IMG/VR virus record: IMGVR_UViG_3300027082_000001
Span: 1 to 64,000 of that record
Length of the DNA stretch: 64,000 bases
Direction: 5' to 3' (one strand)
DNA from: a virus
Part shown: positions 59,789 through 64,000 of the stretch, in pieces
Layout of the letters: every line of letters starts with the position of its first letter
Numbering within the stretch: position 1 is the first letter of the stretch
The notes under the pieces: generated by a model
Seen by the model: the letters and a program-made list of their open reading frames with translations, nothing else
Told to the model about the DNA's origin: nothing
The model's database searches: none
Position numbers and translations under genes: made by a program

Positions 59789-59987
59789 AATCATCCTCTA
59801 CGTCCTTATGGCAGCACCTTCTGCCACTGATGATCACGTCATGAACTATGCTGTTCCTCTGGGAATCTACTCCTCAGCTTTGGACTGTGCTGAAGCAGCA
59901 AGCTGGATTGACGAACATGGCATGACACTGCCGCGTCATCTGTTCTGTATGCCAATGCAGATCATCCCGGAAGGGGAAGCTTTGTGA
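59781..59987 (+). CDS. Hypothetical small protein with hydrophobic N-terminus
   Basis: A 68-residue protein with a short hydrophobic start (MLEIILYVLMAAPSA) that could be a signal peptide, then two Cys (C36, C56). If exported, a disulphide is possible. It overlaps the preceding gene by 8 bases (ATGCTTGA). No family recognised. Confidence 0.62.
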   Translation: MLEIILYVLMAAPSATDDHVMNYAVPLGIYSSALDCAEAASWIDEHGMTLPRHLFCMPMQIIPEGEAL

Positions 59988-60142
59988 CTTCACCTGTGAA
60001 ATCTCATGGCAACAAAGCACATCTCTTTCCCCCATTGATGACCCAAGAAAAGATAGATGCTGACGTATCTGTGACTCTCTGTTCTCGGTGCATTCAATGG
60101 ACCATCAACCTCAGAAACCGGCTTCGCCGGTCTTGGGAATAA
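59984..60142 (+). CDS. Possible 52-residue protein (GTG start)
   Basis: GTG 59984 overlaps the preceding stop, with AAGGGGAAG upstream. The product has a Cys pair (CSRC) and a basic end (NRLRRSWE). Its 3' end lies over hairpin promoter 2, so the last residues are constrained by the promoter sequence. Plausible but weakly supported. Confidence 0.4.
   Translation: MTSPVKSHGNKAHLFPPLMTQEKIDADVSVTLCSRCIQWTINLRNRLRRSWE
60117..60135 (+). promoter_or_regulatory. vRNAP-type hairpin promoter 2
   Basis: ACCGGC-TTC-GCCGGT (60117-60131): a 6-bp stem and TTC loop centred at 60124, with TCTTG ending at G60135, exactly +1 by N4 geometry. A further small inverted repeat (TTGGGA/TCCCAA, 60133-60148) would form at the mRNA 5' end. 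Precedes the gene at 60188. Confidence 0.78.
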
Positions 60143-60187
60143 TCCCAAACATCAACCAACTAACCATGCAATGAAGGAGAAATCATC

Positions 60188-60592
60188 ATGGCTTTCAAAC
60201 CCGCAGCAAGTAAGACTGTTCCGACCTCGAAGAAGCGTTCCAACGTCGATGAAGACGAGTTCGCAGGTCTGTGGATCAACGTCGGCGTCGTTACCGCACC
60301 GGAAGGTGAAGAAGGTGCCGAGAAGTTCAACCGTCTGCCTCGTGGCATCGCAGTGAGCGACCTCGAACAGCACCGTATCTATGCGAACGCGCATGAGCGG
60401 AATCCCGAATGGGCCGAAGAGGCTCAGATCGTGAACGCTCTGATCCAGAAGATCCGCGAGAAATCGGCTACGTTGGGTGAAGGTGAGTCCATGCCGCTGA
60501 ACTTCAGCGTTCAACTCTACCGTCGTCAGGAGCAGGTCGAATCCGTGGCCGCTCCGGAGGTCAGCGTGGACCTCGACTCTCTGTTCGGCTAA
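60188..60592 (+). CDS. Abundant early protein, possibly DNA-binding
   Basis: A 134-residue protein with a strong AAGGAG site and more GC-rich, regular codon use than its neighbours, suggesting high expression. The beta-rich start (FAGLWINVGVVTAP) and acidic C-terminal tip (VDLDSLFG) resemble the layout of small ssDNA-binding proteins, and the tip is like those of the SSB and RusA-like proteins at 18-20 kb. That function is only a guess. It follows hairpin promoter 2. Confidence 0.75.
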   Translation: MAFKPAASKTVPTSKKRSNVDEDEFAGLWINVGVVTAPEGEEGAEKFNRLPRGIAVSDLEQHRIYANAHERNPEWAEEAQIVNALIQKIREKSATLGEGESMPLNFSVQLYRRQEQVESVAAPEVSVDLDSLFG

Positions 60593-60669
60593 GGCTCGAA
60601 CCCATGTCCTGAGCATGACATAAAACTGCTCATCGTCATCATCATCATCCTCATCTGGAGATATATCTC

Positions 60670-60846
60670 ATGCCGATGAACCCCAACATCACTCCTGCCA
60701 TGAAACCTGAAGTCCAGAATCCTCAGATTCCGGATCTTCAACAGTATATCAAGGACAAACTCAAAGAAATTATTCACATGAAGGCGTCGAAGTCGCAAGA
60801 CTACGACACCTCGTTTACGTGGGCATTCGTGAAAGCACTTCACTGA
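60670..60846 (+). CDS. Small early protein
   Basis: A 58-residue ORF starting MPMNPNITPAMKPEVQNPQI, with a helical basic middle and ending before a strong terminator. TGGAG lies 9 bases upstream of ATG 60670. Co-transcribed with the gene at 60188. No motif recognised. Confidence 0.6.
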   Translation: MPMNPNITPAMKPEVQNPQIPDLQQYIKDKLKEIIHMKASKSQDYDTSFTWAFVKALH

Positions 60847-60867
60847 ACCATGTTCATACGACTAAAG

Positions 60868-60910
60868 ACTGGCTTCTCAACTTCATGTTGGGAAGCCAGT
60901 TCTTTTTTTC
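60868..60910 (+). terminator. Strong Rho-independent terminator
   Basis: A 14-bp stem (60868-60881 with 60887-60900, one wobble), a 5-base loop, then TTCTTTTTTT. It ends the second early transcript. Confidence 0.95.
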
Positions 60911-60974
60911 CAACTCAAGTTCTTGTTTTTTGGAGAGCAGATAGACCTGAGATCTGACTCACACCTATATGGTG

Positions 60975-60992
60975 GCGGCTTCGCCGCTCTTG
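60975..60992 (+). promoter_or_regulatory. vRNAP-type hairpin promoter 3
   Basis: GCGGC-TTC-GCCGC (60975-60987), loop centre 60981, TCTTG ending at G60992 (+1). CCTATATGGTG just upstream (60964-60974) also occurs at 58347-58357. It lies after the terminator and before RNAP subunit 1, the expected place. Confidence 0.75.
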
Positions 60993-61096
60993 CGCTTTGC
61001 GCCTAACTCGGGATTCCAACATCTATAAACTGAAAGTTCCGAAATGTGGCTGAAGTGACTAAACTAAACCCAACACTAACCACAGGAGAAAACCCC

Positions 61097-61888
61097 ATGG
61101 AAATGACTGAAAACATGGTCGAAACTCAGCGAAATCTTGAGGAACTGTTCCATCGGAATCAGTTGCTGGATGTACTGCGTGAGCAATTCCAGCCTCTGAC
61201 TGATGACCCGTTCAAACTCGACTGTGTGGTACAGATCTACCTGCACAAGCAGGCTGATGTACCAACCATGGTGGGACTGTTCAGCCCGAAGTGGGGAACA
61301 CCACAAGAAGTGGCTGAGATGCTCAAGGAAGTCGTGGAAGATGACCTCATCGACTTCAACATGGAACACATGAAGTTCGTGTTAAAGTACGAGATCACTG
61401 CTGATGTGGAAGAACAACTGGCCAACTACCAGTTTCCTCTGCCAATGGTGGTTCCACCTCGCAAGGTGCAGAACAATCACATGGGCAGTGGCTACATCGA
61501 CCGTCGTGGGAAAATCATCCTTAATGGATCTGATGTCTTCGACGACGAAGACGTATGTCTCGACCATATAAACCGAGCCAACAGTGTCGGTCTGTCTCTG
61601 AACATGAATGTCATCGCATCTGAAGAAGGTCACATGATCCTACCCAAGAGAAAGATCGGTGAGAGCTTCGACGAATTCCAGAAGCGTCAGAAACAAGCCA
61701 AGGTGTTCTATGAGAACTCTATGAATGTCATGCAGGGACTGCTGACTCTCGGAAACGAGTTCTGGCTGACATGGAAATATGATAGACGTGGAAGGTCATA
61801 CTGTGTAGGATATCACGTAAACGCACAAGGAACGGAATATAACAAAGCGGTCCTTGAGCTTCACAACAAAGAGGTCATTACAGGATGA
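61097..61888 (+). CDS. RNA polymerase subunit 1 (N4 gp15-like), 3' end remodelled by HNH insertion
   Basis: A 263-residue protein, near N4 gp15 (269). The C-terminal part (LTWKYDRRGRSYCVGYHVNA, then QG) with Asp229-x-Arg-Gly-Arg233 matches the DxRGR motif region of T7 RNAP. It forms the N-terminal portion of the two-subunit phage RNAP that transcribes middle genes; the catalytic palm is in the gene starting at 63730. Start: ATG 61097 follows AGGAG; GTG 61046 is in frame but lacks support. The last 16 codons are a second, recoded version of a sequence still present after the HNH gene at 62408-62458. It overlaps the HNH start by ATGA. Confidence 0.88.
   Translation: MEMTENMVETQRNLEELFHRNQLLDVLREQFQPLTDDPFKLDCVVQIYLHKQADVPTMVGLFSPKWGTPQEVAEMLKEVVEDDLIDFNMEHMKFVLKYEITADVEEQLANYQFPLPMVVPPRKVQNNHMGSGYIDRRGKIILNGSDVFDDEDVCLDHINRANSVGLSLNMNVIASEEGHMILPKRKIGESFDEFQKRQKQAKVFYENSMNVMQGLLTLGNEFWLTWKYDRRGRSYCVGYHVNAQGTEYNKAVLELHNKEVITG
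61838..61888 (+). repeat. New RNAP-1 C-terminal segment (copy 1)
   Basis: 17 codons encoding YNKAVLELHNKEVITG and stop. Same reading register as copy 2 (62408-62458): 12 of 16 residues and about 35 of 51 bases identical, with many differences at third codon positions. This copy is the one joined to the RNAP gene. Confidence 0.85.
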
Positions 61889-62412
61889 AAACAAAACCAC
61901 TTCCATCACAAGCTGAGTTATGTGAACTGCTTGAGTATGATCCAGTCACTGGATCTCTCAAGTGGAAACCAAGATCTGACAAATACTCAGATTATTTGAG
62001 GTTCAATAAACGACATGCAGGACGTGAAGCATTTACTTGTGTCTCACGAGGGTATCGCACAGGATCGATTTATGGAACTAACTACAAAGCTGCACGAGTG
62101 ATTTGGAAAATGATTCATGGACATGATCCAGAAATCATTGACCATACTGATGGCAATAAGCTCAACAATCGATTGAGCAATCTCATCAACACTACACAAG
62201 CTCAAAATACCAAAAACCGAGCCAACTACAAAAACAATACATCCGGTTATTCGGGTGTATCTTGGATTACTCGACTTCAGAAATGGCAAGTGACGACTGG
62301 TGGTGCGAAGAATCGCAAATACCATGGCACGTATGCTGATCTTGATGAAGCAATCAAAGTTAAACAACAAGCAGAAAAGGATGAACAATACCATGCAAAC
62401 CATGGACGATAA
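61885..62412 (+). CDS. HNH homing endonuclease with AP2-like DNA-binding domain
   Basis: A 175-residue protein. The N-terminal 40 residues (LLEYDPVTGSLKWKPR) and PEIIDHTDGNKLNNRLSNLI with the His-Asn-Asn core are typical of HNH_3 endonucleases; NNTSGYSGVSWITRLQKW and the following GTYADLDEA form an AP2/ERF-like domain that recognises DNA. It starts by ATGA overlap with RNAP subunit 1. Its last few codons (HANHGR) are read from the abandoned end of the RNAP gene in a different frame. It is a mobile gene that targets a conserved polymerase locus. More AT-rich than neighbours. Confidence 0.9.
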   Translation: MKTKPLPSQAELCELLEYDPVTGSLKWKPRSDKYSDYLRFNKRHAGREAFTCVSRGYRTGSIYGTNYKAARVIWKMIHGHDPEIIDHTDGNKLNNRLSNLINTTQAQNTKNRANYKNNTSGYSGVSWITRLQKWQVTTGGAKNRKYHGTYADLDEAIKVKQQAEKDEQYHANHGR

Positions 62413-62458
62413 CAAAGCTGTGCTCGAACTGAGCAGAAAGGAAGTCATCAATGGCTGA
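62408..62458 (+). pseudogene. Remnant of the original RNAP-1 3' end (copy 2)
   Basis: Codons for DNKAVLELSRKEVING and a stop, in the register of the RNAP gene but cut off from it by the HNH gene. Similarity extends upstream to a Gln five codons before the Asn (QTMDDNK versus QGTEYNK). The stop overlaps the start of the next gene (AATGGCTGA), as expected for the ancestral arrangement. Confidence 0.8.
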
Positions 62459-62780
62459 TCGTAGCTATTTCCCGATGGACGATCTTCGTAAACTCATGGA
62501 CGTAGAGTTTGTGAACAAAAGCAAGATCACCTGCATCAAACATCTACGTTCAATGACAGGAGAAAATCTGAGGGAAATCAAAGACTTCTTCGAACAAGAG
62601 TGGTTGCCATTCATCAATGGCACTCGCACACCACCGAAAGAGATCAAAACCTACATCAGTGAAACTCCTGAATTTGAAGCACTTGTGCAGCAGGTTCGGA
62701 AACTCTCTGAAGAGGTCGATTCTCTCAAGTCCATGAACACACGTTCACGGACAGCAACCATCTTCAACGATGAGGAGTAA
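62451..62780 (+). CDS. Protein with ribosomal L7/L12 C-terminal-like domain
   Basis: A 109-residue protein. Residues about 22-50 (KITCIKHLRSMTGENLREIK, then DFFEQ) follow the pattern K-x-x-x-I-K-x-x-R-x-x-T-G-x-x-L-x-E-x-K of the ribosomal protein L7/L12 C-terminal domain, which in bacteria contacts translation factors. A coiled coil (LVQQVRKLSEEVDSLKSMN) follows and could dimerise it. It starts inside the remnant of the RNAP gene with AAGGAAG upstream. It might touch translation or be an adaptor for the phage RNAP; both are inference. Confidence 0.7.
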   Translation: MADRSYFPMDDLRKLMDVEFVNKSKITCIKHLRSMTGENLREIKDFFEQEWLPFINGTRTPPKEIKTYISETPEFEALVQQVRKLSEEVDSLKSMNTRSRTATIFNDEE

Positions 62781-62784
62781 ACCA

Positions 62785-62889
62785 ATGAAATGGCCTTTGA
62801 ATTCATTCTGGTATGATCTCTGGGAGAAGATCCTTGGATCTGATCACATGCAGCGAAACTATATCCGCTGTTCCACTGTGAAGTATTGA
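62785..62889 (+). CDS. Small early peptide
   Basis: A 34-residue ORF with GAGGAG upstream and 2 bases before the next start, rich in aromatic residues (MKWPLNSFWYDLWEKILG). Tight packing supports it. No function known. Confidence 0.5.
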   Translation: MKWPLNSFWYDLWEKILGSDHMQRNYIRCSTVKY

Positions 62890-62891
62890 TC

Positions 62892-63020
62892 ATGATTATC
62901 GTCAATGGTCAGACCAAATCCTTGGTCATCTTCGGGGAAGTCACACCCAATGACTTCCAAAAATTCATGGCTCAAATGGCTCATGCCATCAGCCTACATC
63001 ATGGAGGAGATCCAGCATGA
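62892..63020 (+). CDS. Small early protein
   Basis: A 42-residue ORF (MIIVNGQTKSLVIFGEVTPN...) that ends by ATGA overlap with the next gene. Beta-strand start, helical end. The ribosome site is weak, so it probably relies on coupling. Function unknown. Confidence 0.5.
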   Translation: MIIVNGQTKSLVIFGEVTPNDFQKFMAQMAHAISLHHGGDPA

Positions 63021-63262
63021 TTACTGGAGAAGACGTACAACGCTGCAAAGAAGAGAAGCAAGGAGTGAAACTCGTTGTCGTCGATACGATGCAGTTCTTC
63101 GAATTCGAGATTCCTGAAACCATGGATCCCGAAGAGTTCGTAGATTCTGATACCTGTCGCATGGAGTGTGCGATGAGGATCATGAATCAAACCACTGATC
63201 TCATTATCGACCGTGTTTGCACTCAGTATGATACGGAAAATGAAATGTGGCATGACATATGA
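63017..63262 (+). CDS. Hypothetical early protein
   Basis: An 81-residue acidic protein with GGAGG upstream and ATGA overlaps at both ends. It has LVVVDTMQFFEFEIPETMDP (strand-loop) and an Asp/Glu-rich second half. No family recognised. Confidence 0.68.
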   Translation: MITGEDVQRCKEEKQGVKLVVVDTMQFFEFEIPETMDPEEFVDSDTCRMECAMRIMNQTTDLIIDRVCTQYDTENEMWHDI

Positions 63263-63543
63263 GCCACGAAATCCCAAAGACAGCATTGGAGGACAGGCAC
63301 TATCTGTGTCTGTCCATTTCAGAGTACAAAGCATTCGCTGAAGCCTTGGCGAACAACTGCTTTCTGAATCGTGATGCACAACCGTGCTCCATTCGAAAGG
63401 CTAGAACCAAAAAGCTCAAGAATATCCGTGCAAACATTCGCAAGCATAAATTCCTGATGAACTCTCTCATCTGGAAGGAGCAATTGCGTCGGATTGAAAT
63501 GGAGCTTGTCAAAAGACAGAAGGAACCTCGTCATGCCCGGTAA
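63259..63543 (+). CDS. Hypothetical early protein, basic C-terminus
   Basis: A 94-residue protein with a helical, very basic second half (RKARTKKLKNIRANIRKHKF, ending VKRQKEPRHAR), consistent with nucleic acid binding. ATGA overlap with the preceding gene. No motif recognised. Confidence 0.66.
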   Translation: MSHEIPKTALEDRHYLCLSISEYKAFAEALANNCFLNRDAQPCSIRKARTKKLKNIRANIRKHKFLMNSLIWKEQLRRIEMELVKRQKEPRHAR

Positions 63544-63595
63544 CAGGGAAACTTTTCTATGGTGGTCATAAGCCAACGCAGCAAAGCACCTAGTC

Positions 63596-63736
63596 GTGCC
63601 TGAGTCTGCCAGCAAAGCCGAGATCCACAGAGATTCTGAAGGCTACTGGCTCAACGTCTGGTGGTTATGTGGAGTCATTGCTCCCCTCACCATTCAAGAA
63701 CACATACAAGCATCTGAAGGAGAAGTATCATGCTGA
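63596..63736 (+). CDS. Possible small protein (GTG start)
   Basis: A 46-residue frame, the only one covering 63.60-63.73 kb, which would begin at GTG 63596. It overlaps the RNAP-2 start by 7 bases and contains YWLNVWWLCGVIAPL, a membrane-like stretch. An in-frame stop at 63569 and the absence of a good ribosome site keep confidence low. Confidence 0.4.
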   Translation: MPESASKAEIHRDSEGYWLNVWWLCGVIAPLTIQEHIQASEGEVSC

Positions 63737-64000
63737 AGGTCCAGCAATTTCGTGAACTAACAGGCAAAGAGTATCTCATGGCTGACATCGCCTGTAAGCA
63801 CGACAAAGCCTATGAAAAACTGGGCTGGGATGAGCGACTGGCTCACTTCGCAGAGATCGACTTCAAGGACAAAAAGACGTTCAAGGAAGCATCAAACCCC
63901 GTGGGACTGCGTGCAGCTTATCTGGCTATGGAAGATGCCATGAACCAAAAACCCAGTGGTTACATGATCAGCCTCGACGCCGCATCGTCAGGACTGCAAC
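63730..64000 (+). CDS. RNA polymerase subunit 2 (N4 gp16-like), 3'-partial
   Basis: The first 90 residues of a larger protein cut by the window end. GYMISLDAASSGLQ at the edge, with Asp83, matches motif A of T7-like RNAPs (DGSCSGIQ in T7), whose Asp binds the catalytic metal. With subunit 1 it would form the middle-gene RNAP. AAGGAG lies 6 bases upstream of ATG 63730. In N4 the two subunit genes are adjacent; here about 1.8 kb of other genes separates them. Confidence 0.85.
   Translation, partial: MLKVQQFRELTGKEYLMADIACKHDKAYEKLGWDERLAHFAEIDFKDKKTFKEASNPVGLRAAYLAMEDAMNQKPSGYMISLDAASSGLQ

Noticed and set aside
61838-62458. Group I intron or intein splitting RNAP subunit 1
   Set aside because: Both copies of the tail end in their own stop codon and duplicate each other; an intron or intein would give one continuous protein without duplication.
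1-64000. tRNA genes, CRISPR arrays, integrase or insertion sequences
   Set aside because: The few intergenic stretches were read through and show no tRNA-like cloverleaf, no spaced repeats of CRISPR type, and no recombinase or transposase motifs.

Overview
This window is most of the genome of a lytic, N4-like podovirus (family Schitoviridae), probably a roseophage infecting an alphaproteobacterium of the Roseobacter/Rhodobacter group. The phage type rests on several hallmarks read directly from the sequence: a giant virion RNA polymerase (3,627 aa) carrying the single-subunit RNAP motifs; an N4 gp56-type capsid protein; the N4 late gene order (gp50-gp59, then lysis genes, gp67, gp68 terminase, gp69); and both parts of a split T7-like RNA polymerase (N4 gp15/gp16 type). 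The host group is inferred from the marine roseophage gene set (thioredoxin, class II ribonucleotide reductase, rIIA/rIIB-like pair) and from a GC-rich tail module of alphaproteobacterial flavour. There is no integrase, repressor, tRNA, CRISPR array or insertion sequence.

Layout. (1) 1-20.2 kb, plus strand, middle genes: thioredoxin, a lipoprotein, rIIA/rIIB-like proteins, an HNH endonuclease, class II ribonucleotide reductase (nrdJ), then the replication cluster of Dda-like helicase, family A DNA polymerase, PD-(D/E)XK nuclease with a cysteine cluster, helicase-primase, RecA-like ATPase, ssDNA-binding protein and a RusA-like resolvase. Many genes overlap by ATGA. (2) 20.2-20.4 kb: convergent junction with two strong hairpins. 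(3) 20.4-57.1 kb, minus strand, late genes. Transcription runs leftward from a sigma70-like promoter near 57.2 kb through tail fibre and adhesin genes, a heme-oxygenase-like protein, small and large terminase, connector, holin, endolysin, Rz/Rz1, portal, scaffold, major capsid protein and internal virion proteins, ending with the virion RNA polymerase. (4) 57.2-64 kb, plus strand, early genes: many small ORFs, three hairpins with the geometry of N4 vRNAP promoters, RNAP subunit 1, a mobile HNH gene, more small ORFs, and the start of RNAP subunit 2 cut by the window edge.

How it fits together. By analogy with N4, the injected vRNAP would recognise the template-strand hairpins near 58.5, 60.1 and 61.0 kb and make early mRNA, including the two-subunit RNAP. 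That enzyme would transcribe the middle region (nucleotides and replication). The host RNAP, helped by phage SSB, would then read the late strand. In N4 the genome ends lie between the late and early blocks, so the window is probably a circularised assembly crossing the physical termini at about 57.2-58.6 kb.

The most unusual features are: an HNH gene inserted at the 3' end of RNAP subunit 1 that supplied a replacement C-terminus, leaving the old one behind as a remnant; a predicted zinc metallopeptidase domain inside the vRNAP; a heme-oxygenase-like gene in a GC-rich tail module; an internal virion protein with an exact 15-residue proline period; and a scaffold protein with the same peptide at both ends.
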